NCBI RefSeq assembly: GCF_003609635.1
Contig: NZ_MCIA01000030.1
Span: forward strand, 190,984 to 251,833
Length of the DNA: 60,850 bases
Direction: 5' to 3'
DNA from: Lacrimispora algidixylanolytica
Lineage (GTDB): Bacteria; Bacillota; Clostridia; Lachnospirales; Lachnospiraceae
Part shown: positions 26,311 through 33,596 of the stretch, one piece after another
Layout: every line of letters starts with the position of its first letter
Numbering within the stretch: position 1 is the stretch's first letter
Position numbers and translations under genes: made by a program
Notes under the pieces: model-generated
Told to the model about the DNA's origin: nothing
The model's database searches: none
The model's input: the letters and a program-made list of their open reading frames with translations, nothing else

Positions 26311-26934
26311 TTACCCCCCTAGAGTAACGTCCTGACTGGAATACCATTCTATTGCATCATAAACGTGCTGAGCATTGAAGTCAGGCCAATAATCATCCAC
26401 AATATATATGTCAGAATATACCGATTGTACTGGTAGAAAGCCGGAAAGTCTTCTACGACCTCCCCACCGGACCACCAAATCGATTCTTGAGACATCTGAG
26501 GATTTTAGCTGAGGGCCAATGGAACCATCATAAAGCCCCAAATCCCACTCCCAGCTATAATTCACAAGAAAATTTATCTTCATGCCGCCCCCACCAAACC
26601 TTGATCTGATGGTGTATGGCTTTAAGATCTCTGGAAACATGGCAGAGGACGTTTTTCCCAAAACAAGAAGTTCTGCATCTTCTACCGATAATCTCTCTAC
26701 CGCTTTTATACAGGCATCTGAAAATGCCTCTCGTTGACTTGTGGGGCGTTTGGTGTTATCCGCCGTAAACCCGTAAAAAGTCATTTCTTTGATTCCTAAA
26801 TCTTTACAAATATGATAGAGCTCCATACCGGGCAAAATCCCGTTATCGTATCCATCCTCTTTTTTCATCCCCTGTTCCACCGCCCAGCGACGGTTTCCAT
26901 CGGGTATGATACCAATGTGTTTTGGAATTCTCAT
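26311..26934 (-). CDS. Divergent short-chain undecaprenyl diphosphate synthase-like cis-prenyltransferase
   Basis: A 207-residue protein of the UppS family (cis-prenyl chain elongation). Landmarks: HIGIIPDGNRRWAVE with catalytic Asp12, FYGFTADNTKRP (usual form FSTENWKRP), and the C-terminal IDLVVRWGGRRRLSGFLPVQSVYSD and DYWPDF. Several conserved residues differ: NFLVNYSWEWD stands where LAFNYGGR is normal. It is shorter than the usual 230-250. ATG 26934 has GGAGG seven bases upstream, ruling out the longer frame. It is likely a second, specialised copy and not the housekeeping enzyme. The agrD gene lies upstream on the same strand, so readthrough is possible. Confidence 0.8.
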   Translation of the reverse strand: MRIPKHIGIIPDGNRRWAVEQGMKKEDGYDNGILPGMELYHICKDLGIKEMTFYGFTADNTKRPTSQREAFSDACIKAVERLSVEDAELLVLGKTSSAMFPEILKPYTIRSRFGGGGMKINFLVNYSWEWDLGLYDGSIGPQLKSSDVSRIDLVVRWGGRRRLSGFLPVQSVYSDIYIVDDYWPDFNAQHVYDAIEWYSSQDVTLGG

Positions 26935-27051
26935 TTTTCTTCCTCCTTTTTCCATTTGGAAATATAAAGAGAGTATAGCCACTTTTTTCAATTCCATAAT
27001 GAAAATAGTAGGCATGAGACTGTTATTGCTTCAAATAAATAGCCTTGTATC

Positions 27052-27088
27052 AATCACACTTATCTGCTTAGCAACAGAAAGCGTGATT
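27052..27088 (-). terminator. Large hairpin after agrD
   Basis: Minus strand AATCACGCTT pairs with AAGTGTGATT, enclosing TCTG/CAGA. No T-run follows, so it may protect the agrD transcript's 3' end or act as a weak terminator between agrD and the UppS-like gene. Confidence 0.45.
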
Positions 27089-27158
27089 TATACAGGGCGT
27101 TTTGTAAGAGAAAACCTAGAATTGGTAAGATTCAAATTGAGATTCATGTGATAATTGA

Positions 27159-27299
27159 TTATTTTTTGAATTTCTTTAAATCTGTTGGCATCTTAGGCTG
27201 ATGATATATGTACATACATCTGCTCTCTGCTGCCACTTCCAAAGATTTTCTTGCTAATTTCTCCATAAATTTTGCTGCGTTGTTTGTTTTACTTTTCAT
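27159..27299 (-). CDS. agrD: AgrD-type cyclic lactone autoinducer peptide precursor
   Basis: A 46-codon gene read directly from the sequence. The product begins MKSKTNNAAKFMEKLARKS, an amphipathic leader, and carries SRCMYIYHQPKMP at residues 26-38, the signature of Firmicutes cyclic lactone autoinducer precursors; an acidic/basic C-terminal tail TDLKKFKK follows. By analogy AgrB should cut after Tyr32 and close a thiolactone ring Cys28-Met-Tyr-Ile-Tyr32. GGGGG lies six bases before the ATG. The gene is transcribed opposite to the regulator, kinase and agrB genes, about 770 bp from the regulator, and has its own upstream element at 27368-27394. Signal sequence and cut site are predictions. 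Confidence 0.88.
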   Translation of the reverse strand: MKSKTNNAAKFMEKLARKSLEVAAESRCMYIYHQPKMPTDLKKFKK

Positions 27300-27337
27300 T
27301 ATTTACCCCCATTGTTTTATAATAAGATGATTCCATT

Positions 27338-27394
27338 ATAGTATCGGATATTTGAAAATATGCTTAGATGTAAAAATTCCGACACTGCATGTCA
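27338..27394 (-). promoter_or_regulatory. agrD promoter region with 27-bp regulator element
   Basis: Minus strand 27394-27368 reads TGACATGCAGTGTCGGAATT then TTTACAT, matching the xylanase element at 22 of 27 positions. TATAAT follows 28 bases after the TTTACA. A -35 at proper spacing is poor (GCATAT), as expected for an activator-dependent promoter. The likely activator is the LytTR regulator encoded at 28069. Confidence 0.6.
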
Positions 27395-27426
27395 TTTTTC
27401 CCATATTATAGCCTTAATGAGTAAGA

Positions 27427-27735
27427 CTAACTTCTTTTTTTCATCTCATTCTTATCCTTTGAAAAGATTAGTAAAAGCAAAAGCGTCAAACATAGGAATA
27501 TATTGATTAGATTAATTAAGGATACCAGATTCTCCACTAAAAATTCATTACTATAATCGAATCTTACTTCATCCCATTCTAAATAATTGGTAATGATAAT
27601 CGTAATAATGAAATTTATATTATAGATTTTTCTATTTTTCTTAACTGAAAAATCTTTATTAAGTATGGTAACGAATAAATACATAATTAATATCAACATG
27701 CCAACAGCAAGAAACAAAAGTAAATATAGATTCAA
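27427..27735 (-). CDS. Small two-to-three-helix membrane protein in the agr locus, unknown
   Basis: A 102-residue protein with a hydrophobic N-terminal segment (LYLLLFLAVGMLILIMYLFVT), a second one (NINFIITIIITNYL) and a third near the C-terminus (IFLCLTLLLLLIFS), ending in a basic tail. The start is TTG at 27735 with GAGGTG seven bases upstream, so it looks like a real gene although short. It sits between agrD and the response-regulator gene and points away from the latter. I recognise no family. A membrane modulator of the kinase or of peptide export are possible roles, but nothing in the sequence shows this. Confidence 0.55.
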   Translation of the reverse strand: MNLYLLLFLAVGMLILIMYLFVTILNKDFSVKKNRKIYNINFIITIIITNYLEWDEVRFDYSNEFLVENLVSLINLINIFLCLTLLLLLIFSKDKNEMKKRS

Positions 27736-28068
27736 ATAGTATCACCTCACTTCCATTTATATTAATCCTAATTTATCATTCTGATTTACAGAGCAATACG
27801 AAAATATAATATTTCCGTCTCAAAAAGCTTACCTCGTTGAAATCACGGTTCTGTACGTAATTTTCACTTAATACAAATCTTTTTCTTTTTTTTCTTACAA
27901 TTATCACTACAACTATACAAAAACTTCCAATTATACTGTATAATATATGTTGATTGTGACCATACGCCCCGAGAAAAAAAAAGGGGAAAAGCATACCGAT
28001 TTTCAAAGCGCATCCCCCTGTTGCTTCATGAAAATACGAATCTAAATTTAAAATAAGGAAGTGAAAAT
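27736..28068. promoter_or_regulatory. Divergent region between small membrane gene and agr regulator
   Basis: A TATAAT at 27939-27944 (plus) with a poor -35 (TACAAA) 17 bases earlier may start the regulator-kinase-agrB transcript. The shared 27-bp element is not present here. A 102-codon frame on the minus strand overlaps this region and the start of the regulator gene; it lacks a ribosome site and is ignored. Confidence 0.4.
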
Positions 28069-28806
28069 ATGTTACGAGTCGCAATTTGTGATGATGATTT
28101 CCTGTTTACAGGTATGTTAGAAAAAACATTGAGATTGGAAGCAGAATCAAGTGGTATCGAAATTGAAATTGATGTATTTTTTGATGGTGTCATGCTGGAA
28201 AAATATATCCGTCAGGGAAACATATTTGACTTAATATACCTGGATATCGAAATGTCCCAGCAAAATGGAATTGAAGCTGCACGCCATATTAGAGAGACCG
28301 ATAAATCCGTATTATTAATTTATATCTCCGGATATGAGCAGTATCTAAAGGAATTATTTGAAGTGGAGCCATTCCGGTTCCTGTCCAAACCATTAGATCA
28401 TTCTAAGTTTTCACAATATTTTCAAGAAGCGTATCAACGAATTAGTGAAAATAATGTTTATTATCAATTTAATTTTAACAAAGAAATCAAAAAAGTAGCT
28501 CTAAAAGATGTGATCTATTTTGAAAGTCGGAATCGGATCGTACATATTTATCTAAGAAATGGAGAGGAAGAATACTTCTACGGAAAGCTCAATGACGTAG
28601 AAAATGAACTGAAAGAAATTAATCAGCGTTATCTTCGTATCCATCAATCTTATTTGGTCAATTACGATTACGTAAGAAAAATGAACTTTTCCAATTTGAT
28701 CATAGAAAATAATGGAACCCAGATTACACTCCAAATCAGCGAGGACCGGCAGAAGAAAATAAGAATACAATTGTGCGATCTAGCAAGCAGAAAGGCAGGT
28801 GTATAA
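28069..28806 (+). CDS. agrA: LytTR-family response regulator (AgrA-like)
   Basis: A 245-residue two-component regulator. The receiver domain (1-115) has acidic residues Asp8-Asp10, the phospho-acceptor Asp59 in LIYLDIEMS and Lys107 in FLSKPLD. The C-terminal LytTR DNA-binding domain follows: ALKDVIYFESRNRIVHIYL, YLRIHQSYLVNYDYVRKM and the basic end. AAGGAAGTG precedes the ATG. Its last codons overlap the kinase start, giving translational coupling. It should be phosphorylated by the next-door kinase upon peptide sensing and bind sites such as those at 27368-27394 and 8759-8785. The gene symbol is by analogy. Confidence 0.9.
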   Translation: MLRVAICDDDFLFTGMLEKTLRLEAESSGIEIEIDVFFDGVMLEKYIRQGNIFDLIYLDIEMSQQNGIEAARHIRETDKSVLLIYISGYEQYLKELFEVEPFRFLSKPLDHSKFSQYFQEAYQRISENNVYYQFNFNKEIKKVALKDVIYFESRNRIVHIYLRNGEEEYFYGKLNDVENELKEINQRYLRIHQSYLVNYDYVRKMNFSNLIIENNGTQITLQISEDRQKKIRIQLCDLASRKAGV

Positions 28807-30091
28807 TGCTGTGAGCATACTTTCTGCCGCCATTGTAAGCCCCTTTCTTTCTCTTTTTTACATTCTTGTAATAAGAAAGTGTATCAACGCATTTTTTATT
28901 CCTACGCCCTTCAAACTACCAAATTATCTGGTCTGGATTACCTACTTTTTCTTCCAGGTATACATTGGTATGGGGGAACCCCTTCCACCGGTAATCACTT
29001 TACTGCTAAATATGTTCTTCGTATTTCTGGTTACCAGTATCTCTAATACAGAAAGCCTTAGAAAATGTGCTATATTTTCTTTTCTAATTTGTGCGATCTG
29101 GATGTTGGTGGAGATCATCGTCCATATGATCTTATATATGCTTAATTTTGACGATAGATCAGGACTCTCAGGGACTATTATATCAAAAATTGTAATGCTG
29201 GTGTTTGCAATCATTACAGGTAATTGTCTACAACAGAAAAGTATTACAGATATTTCCTTTCGGTACATGGCCTTCCTCTTTATCGTGCCAGCGGGAAGTA
29301 TCTACATCATGCATAATATCTTCCTCATTTGCAATAAATCTGATGAAGAACTGGTATTTTCTTTTGTTTCTGGAATTATGCTTCTTTTTATTAATTATGT
29401 TATTTTTGAAGTATTTGAATCTCTGGCGCAGAACACAGAATACCAAAAAAAAACCATGCTTTATGAGCAGCAATTAGACCTGTGCAATCAACAGGCAAAG
29501 GAAAGAGAAGCTCAAAACGCTGAGGTAAGAATGCTTCGTCATGACATTAAGCAGCATTTAATTTGTTTACTTGGTATGGTAAATGCGGATAAGAAACAAG
29601 AAGCAATCAATTACTTAACGTCCCTTCTTGATAATGGGACATCCAAAAAGATATATGAAATCTCCCGAAGCGGCAACATCGTTGTGGATTCTCTTGTGAA
29701 TTACAAATGCTCCGTCGCACTAAAGGAAAACATCGAATTTAATGCAAATATTTTCATTCCACCTGTTCTTCCCTTCCAAAACGGCAACCTTACTATCATT
29801 TTAGGGAACCTGTTAGAAAATGCTCTGGACGCGTGCCGTCATGTAACTAGCGGGAAACGAATGATCGGAATGCAAATGTCCTATCAAAAGGAAATCCTAT
29901 CAATTGTGGTCTGGAATACATTTGAAGGCATTCCATCACCCGAAGGGGAAAGAAGCATTCAATCAAAACACAGAATGGGAATGCTCTCAATTGAACAAGC
30001 CGTTACCAACTGTAATGGAGAGCTAACCACTGAGACACAAGGCGACATCTTTAAAGCTGCGGTAATCTTATATGAAGATGAGGAAAAATGA
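28799..30091 (+). CDS. agrC: GHKL-type sensor histidine kinase (AgrC-like peptide receptor)
   Basis: A 430-residue kinase. The first 205 residues contain about six or seven hydrophobic helices, the AgrC-type sensor for a cyclic peptide. A short coiled coil (KKTMLYEQQLDLCNQQAKER) leads to the H box with His248 in MLRHDIKQHL, the N box ILGNLLENALDACRH (about 334-348) and the G box HRMGMLSIEQAV. These define the HPK10/GHKL_5 class. Start is a GTG at 28799 overlapping the end of the regulator gene; another GTG at 28811 is possible. It precedes agrB by 76 bp. The symbol is by analogy. Confidence 0.88.
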   Translation: MYNAVSILSAAIVSPFLSLFYILVIRKCINAFFIPTPFKLPNYLVWITYFFFQVYIGMGEPLPPVITLLLNMFFVFLVTSISNTESLRKCAIFSFLICAIWMLVEIIVHMILYMLNFDDRSGLSGTIISKIVMLVFAIITGNCLQQKSITDISFRYMAFLFIVPAGSIYIMHNIFLICNKSDEELVFSFVSGIMLLFINYVIFEVFESLAQNTEYQKKTMLYEQQLDLCNQQAKEREAQNAEVRMLRHDIKQHLICLLGMVNADKKQEAINYLTSLLDNGTSKKIYEISRSGNIVVDSLVNYKCSVALKENIEFNANIFIPPVLPFQNGNLTIILGNLLENALDACRHVTSGKRMIGMQMSYQKEILSIVVWNTFEGIPSPEGERSIQSKHRMGMLSIEQAVTNCNGELTTETQGDIFKAAVILYEDEEK

Positions 30092-30167
30092 TGTTCTATT
30101 CAAGCTTCCTCACACAATAAGCATAACATTGATTTGATGAAATAAGATATTGACAGGAGGATCACAA

Positions 30168-30749
30168 ATGGAACGATTATCCATTGTATTAACAAATTAC
30201 ATAATGAAAAAGGGAGTCATCACAAAAGAGAATTACGACATTTACTTATATGGCTTCCAAAGCTTTTTAGAACTTTCTTTAAATATCATCTGTAGTATCC
30301 TCATCGCGATTTCCTTACATATGGAAATAGAATGCCTCCTGTTTTTTTTATTTTTTGTTCCTCTTCGTTCCTTTAATGGGGGACTGCATCTTAAATCATA
30401 TTACTCTTGCCTGATTTTTTCCTGCATAACCATGACCTATATTTTATTGCTGGTAAAGCATATCCATTTAAACGCTCCTGTTTCCTTCTTACTTTTTTTA
30501 ATCTTATTAGTAGCAGTGAAACTTACCGGATCCTTTGATCACCCCAACCGACCCGTGGTTGAAGAGGAGAATGCCATATTCATTCAAAAAACTAATTTTA
30601 CATTTATACTCAGTTTTGTTGCTGCATTGGTCTTTTTAATATTCCAGCTCGATAAATACCTTTTATTAGAGACACTTACCTATCTTCTGGTATTTATCAC
30701 TTTGGTGATCTCCAAAATAAAGCAACGAAGCCTGGAACCTGGTCAGTAA
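30168..30749 (+). CDS. agrB: AgrB accessory gene regulator, AgrD-processing membrane peptidase
   Basis: A 193-residue membrane protein that cleaves the C-terminal tail of AgrD and forms the thiolactone. The catalytic pair His74 and Cys81 lies in VPLRSFNGGLHLKSYYSC, with the same seven-residue spacing as His77/Cys84 of the staphylococcal enzyme. Four or more further helices follow. AGGAGG lies seven bases before ATG 30168; the in-frame ATG at 30150 has no site. Last gene of the plus-strand agr transcript; agrD is on the other strand. Confidence 0.93.
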   Translation: MERLSIVLTNYIMKKGVITKENYDIYLYGFQSFLELSLNIICSILIAISLHMEIECLLFFLFFVPLRSFNGGLHLKSYYSCLIFSCITMTYILLLVKHIHLNAPVSFLLFLILLVAVKLTGSFDHPNRPVVEEENAIFIQKTNFTFILSFVAALVFLIFQLDKYLLLETLTYLLVFITLVISKIKQRSLEPGQ

Positions 30750-30762
30750 AAAGAAGTTTATG

Positions 30763-30815
30763 AAAAAGGGAAAGGGAGATACGCAGCCTGTAAATCACAT
30801 TTTCTTTCCCTTTTT
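30763..30815. terminator. Bidirectional terminator between agrB and the holin gene
   Basis: AAAAAGGGAAAG pairs with CTTTCCCTTTTT. It overlaps the last codons of the holin gene. Confidence 0.75.
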
Positions 30816-31271
30816 ATCAATGCTACTTTGTAATTCAGTCAATACTTTTTTAAGAAAATCTGGTAGATTTGCTCCCATACGTCCAGCATTTTCTAAAATA
30901 GAAATTAATTCATTTACAATTAACCAGGTTGTTACTAGTAATCCAAAGATGGTTTTATGCTCAAACTTTATTCCTAATTCTACCGTAAACTTATAAATAA
31001 TATAATCAGTACAGACTGCCACAGATATAATAAAGATGTAGCTTGCTTTTTTATAGATTCCTAAAAGACTTTTTTTGCTGTTCCAACCATACTGTTTGCT
31101 GTTGGGATGATCTAATGCCTCTTTTTTAGACGCAAGCATCCCGGAAAGATAATCAATAATCATCAGTATTGTCAACAAAAATACGGTTGGAAGCAACAGA
31201 TCAAATTGATCCATAACCCATGCACCTATGGCCCCCATCGTGCCCCTTTCTAAAAATATTTTCTTATCCAT
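30795..31271 (-). CDS. TcdE/UviB-related holin (phage holin 4 family)
   Basis: A 158-residue small membrane protein of the holin family that includes TcdE of Clostridioides difficile. Features in order: a first hydrophobic span (LLPTVFLLTILMIIDYLSG), the family pattern DYLSGMLASKKEA, SKQYGWNSKKSLLGIYKKASYI near 65-85, a second span, and LIVNELISILENAGRMGANLPDFL near 115-135. It is preceded on the same strand by a sigma-factor gene, 41 bp away. No endolysin, capsid or integrase gene lies nearby, so it is not part of a visible prophage. Export of a non-classical protein substrate is one reading, by analogy with TcdE. Confidence 0.85.
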   Translation of the reverse strand: MDKKIFLERGTMGAIGAWVMDQFDLLLPTVFLLTILMIIDYLSGMLASKKEALDHPNSKQYGWNSKKSLLGIYKKASYIFIISVAVCTDYIIYKFTVELGIKFEHKTIFGLLVTTWLIVNELISILENAGRMGANLPDFLKKVLTELQSSIDKKGKKM

Positions 31272-31312
31272 TTTAATCCCTTTCCCAATCTCATTGTTAT
31301 GTATCGCGACTG

Positions 31313-31852
31313 CTAATTAAAATATTTCTCTTTTAAAAGTTGATAGAAATTTTTTCTAACTCGATTCACATACTGTCTCGAGACTTGATTCTTTTTTGCA
31401 ATGACTGCATCGGACTCGTCTTTAAAAATAATATTGCAAAGAATATCGTATTGTTTCCCGTCCTCCTTCCGTATCAATTCCTTTAGATCTTCTAAAAATA
31501 TAAAATCCTCATATTCCGATTGATTGATATCAATCTTGGAAAAAAACTCGTCCTCTACAACGGATTCACTGTCATAATGCAGCTTACTCTTTTTGTACAA
31601 CTCAAGGAACCTATTTTTTAAGGCTCTGCTTAGAAAATAAATACACTGCCCCTCCTCCTGATAATAACCCATAGTATTCACAGCCTCCAAAAGACAAAGT
31701 ACGAATTCGGAATGCATGTCCTCTTTTTCATCTTTATATAAAAGACGAACATATTTACTTATGAGTGGTTCCATCTTATCTGCGATCAGTAAGAATATCT
31801 CTTTGTTTCCATTCTTATAATCCTTTATAAGTACTTGTATGCTATCTCCCAT
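31313..31852 (-). CDS. TcdR/UviA/BotR-like group 5 sigma factor
   Basis: A 179-residue protein that fits the small alternative sigma factors of clostridial toxin and bacteriocin loci. Region 2 is seen as IADKMEPLISKYVRLLYKDEKEDMHSEFVLCLLEAVN, with the DKEDM(Y/H)SE pattern of that group; region 4 is the C-terminal helix-turn-helix SDAVIAKKNQVSRQYVNRVRKNF. Region 3 is absent, as in the group. AGGAGG precedes the ATG. A match to the TcdR-type promoter lies just upstream, suggesting self-activation. The holin gene follows it in the same operon. Its target genes are unknown. Confidence 0.78.
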   Translation of the reverse strand: MGDSIQVLIKDYKNGNKEIFLLIADKMEPLISKYVRLLYKDEKEDMHSEFVLCLLEAVNTMGYYQEEGQCIYFLSRALKNRFLELYKKSKLHYDSESVVEDEFFSKIDINQSEYEDFIFLEDLKELIRKEDGKQYDILCNIIFKDESDAVIAKKNQVSRQYVNRVRKNFYQLLKEKYFN

Positions 31853-31872
31853 TTTTTTCCCTCCTAAAAGGT

Positions 31873-31900
31873 AAAAAGAAAAAAAGGGTAAATTTGTAAA
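31873..31900 (-). promoter_or_regulatory. TcdR-type autoregulatory promoter of the sigma gene
   Basis: Minus strand TTTACA (31900-31895), 16-nt spacer, CTTTTT (31878-31873). The consensus known for TcdR/BotR/UviA promoters is TTTACA with a C/T-rich -10. The start point would be only about 15 bases before the ribosome site. Confidence 0.5.
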
Positions 31901-31973
31901 CTGAATTCAACAGATATTTTTTTCTTATTCTTACTGATTGATTTTAGTCAAAAAACTATCACTTTTCCGATAC

Positions 31974-32022
31974 ATGTAAAAAACACTGAACAAAAGGAAG
32001 AAAATCCTTTTTATTCAGTGTT
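31974..32022 (-). terminator. Strong minus-strand terminator upstream of the sigma gene
   Basis: AACACTGAA-AAAAGGA pairs with TCCTTTT-TTCAGTGTT around a 6-nt loop, followed on the minus strand by TTTTTT. It ends transcripts coming from the lipoprotein gene 400 bp upstream, insulating the sigma gene. Confidence 0.8.
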
Positions 32023-32159
32023 AATGCACAAAATAATGGTCATGACTATAAAGTCACGATTTAATATATATTTTTTTAACATTATCTTAATGTAACTTAT
32101 TGTTATCTAAAAACAATGTATATTTAACTATTCATATATACAGTTATTCAGGGTTTATC

Positions 32160-32189
32160 TTGATTTTTATAAAAATATCTTGTTATAAT
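32160..32189 (+). promoter_or_regulatory. Sigma-A-like promoter in a 570-bp gap
   Basis: Plus strand TTGATT, 18-nt spacer, TATAAT (32184-32189). It points at the small frame at 32243. Confidence 0.5.
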
Positions 32190-32242
32190 ACTAAAATATG
32201 GTTGCTCATAAGGATTATTTTGTGGAAGGTAATTAAGATGTG

Positions 32243-32338
32243 ATGGTTGAGAAATCAAAAAAAGAACTATCAACCGACAGTCCCTTTGTTATAATTTGTT
32301 ATATTCTGTTATTTTTTGTTATATTGTTAACATTCTAA
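32243..32338 (+). CDS. Possible 31-residue membrane micropeptide
   Basis: The frame MVEKSKKELSTDSPFVII continues into an all-hydrophobic tail to residue 31, giving a charged head and one membrane helix, a plan seen in type I toxins and small membrane regulators. A GTG one codon earlier (32240) has GGAAGG at 10 bases; the promoter at 32160-32189 is correctly placed. The hydrophobic part coincides with a TTTGTTATA-like repeat, so a chance frame in AT-rich DNA is a real alternative. Nothing else is seen in the 31853-32422 gap except the terminator and sigma promoter. Confidence 0.3.
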   Translation: MVEKSKKELSTDSPFVIICYILLFFVILLTF

Positions 32339-32422
32339 AAGGTTGTATACCTCATCGCTTCTATTACCCCATCAGTTCAATTAAATCATTGCTTCACTGC
32401 TTCAATTGCTTCATTACTTCAG

Positions 32423-33172
32423 TTACTTTAATGATAACTTGGACAGATCTATCTTGTTGAGAGGAATACTCGGTTCCCCCTCCTTTATTCTAATTGATAT
32501 ATCATCATGACTACCAACCATCATAATTAAGGGAACTTTGCTTTGCTCTGATAGATCTGATATATTAAATACTTTACTGAAAGCTTCAAAAGTAGTATCT
32601 TGTTCATCAATAGCTGCTACTGTTGGGTTGTAATCATTAAAAAAACCTGTCACATATTTTCCATCCTTATAGGTTAGACATACGTAGGCAGATCCACTGG
32701 AACCGTCACTGACAAGAATAAGGCTGTTTCTTCTATAATATATACGATTGATTGAATACCAGCCTTCAGGCTCGTATAAATCAATAATCTTTTCTATTTT
32801 ATTGTCTTTATAAGAGAAGATATTAATGGATACGTTATCACCAAATATTAATTCTGGTATCCCATCATTGTTGAAATCATGGGTCTTTAAGTAGATCCAT
32901 CGGTCAGAAATACTTTCATCTCTTAATCCGTATGGATCAATTAAGTATTCTTTTGAATAGTTTATAATGTCTTTATAAGAAGATTGCCAACTATTATCTA
33001 TTGCAGAATTATCAAAATTCGCATTATCTTTACTGCCATCACTTTTTTGCTTATCTTCTGCATTATAATAACTACTCTGTTCCCCGTTCCCCTTAGCACC
33101 AGAAACCTGGCAAGCTGTTATTGCGCATATAGTGAAGAGTGATGCTGCAAATAACATTATTTTCTTTTTCAA
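32423..33172 (-). CDS. Lipoprotein with FG-GAP/VCBS-like calcium-binding segment, unknown role
   Basis: A 249-residue lipoprotein: signal peptide MKKKIMLFAASLFTICAITAC with Cys21, then a Ser/Asn/Lys-rich linker to about residue 60. THDFNNDGIPELIFGDN near residue 113 is a DxNxDG calcium-loop of the FG-GAP/VCBS kind. The rest is beta-rich with no recognised enzymatic motif. Such proteins are common surface lipoproteins in Lachnospiraceae. The last 60 bases overlap a run of imperfect 9-nt TTGCTTCA-like repeats just past the stop codon. It shows no clear link to the flanking sigma or defence genes. Confidence 0.75.
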   Translation of the reverse strand: MKKKIMLFAASLFTICAITACQVSGAKGNGEQSSYYNAEDKQKSDGSKDNANFDNSAIDNSWQSSYKDIINYSKEYLIDPYGLRDESISDRWIYLKTHDFNNDGIPELIFGDNVSINIFSYKDNKIEKIIDLYEPEGWYSINRIYYRRNSLILVSDGSSGSAYVCLTYKDGKYVTGFFNDYNPTVAAIDEQDTTFEAFSKVFNISDLSEQSKVPLIMMVGSHDDISIRIKEGEPSIPLNKIDLSKLSLK

Positions 33173-33596
33173 CCTACTTCCTCCCCTATTTTTACCTGTA
33201 AACGTGCTATCCCCGATCTATTTCAAAAGTCTTATATTTCATTTCGCTACAGACTAAATTATAATTTTAGCATGTATTGTTTTTATATCTAATTCAACGT
33301 AAGAATATCTATTCTGAATGTAATATTCTCCTTGTACTCTATCTTCCTTTTATCGTTTATTTTTTATGATTTGTAATAGCATCTTTATTGGAAGTAATAA
33401 AAGTAAGATATAAGGGTCTTATTACGAAATGAACTAAAAACAAGATTAAAATGAAAATGCCTTGAAAATGTCTATCACAGACAAAATCAAGGCATTTTAT
33501 AAGAATTGAATTTCGGAGTCACTTTCTAGCAAATATTGTTTTAAATCCTTGTATACAAATACTTCCAAGATTACATTCTAATCTATACTTAAAATT
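33173..33596. other. Gap between lipoprotein and defence operon
   Basis: Apart from the terminator at 33454-33499 and the AT-rich upstream region of the lipoprotein gene, I see nothing assignable here. Confidence 0.5.
33454..33499. terminator. Terminator after the ABC-3C operon
   Basis: AAAATGCCTTGA pairs with TCAAGGCATTTT around a loop with an inner TGTC/GACA stem; T-rich on both strands. Confidence 0.85.

Noticed and set aside
27776-28084. 102-codon minus-strand frame opposite the start of the agr response regulator
   Set aside because: No ribosome site, starts inside the regulator gene, composition of an AT-rich chance frame; the regulator is clearly the real gene there.
30760-30996. Plus-strand 78-codon frame over the holin gene
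   Set aside because: Antisense shadow; holin motif and ribosome site are on the minus strand.
32369-32430. TTGCTTCA-like repeat run as a CRISPR or regulatory array
   Set aside because: Units are 9 bases, imperfect and have no spacers; it is low-complexity sequence next to the lipoprotein stop.
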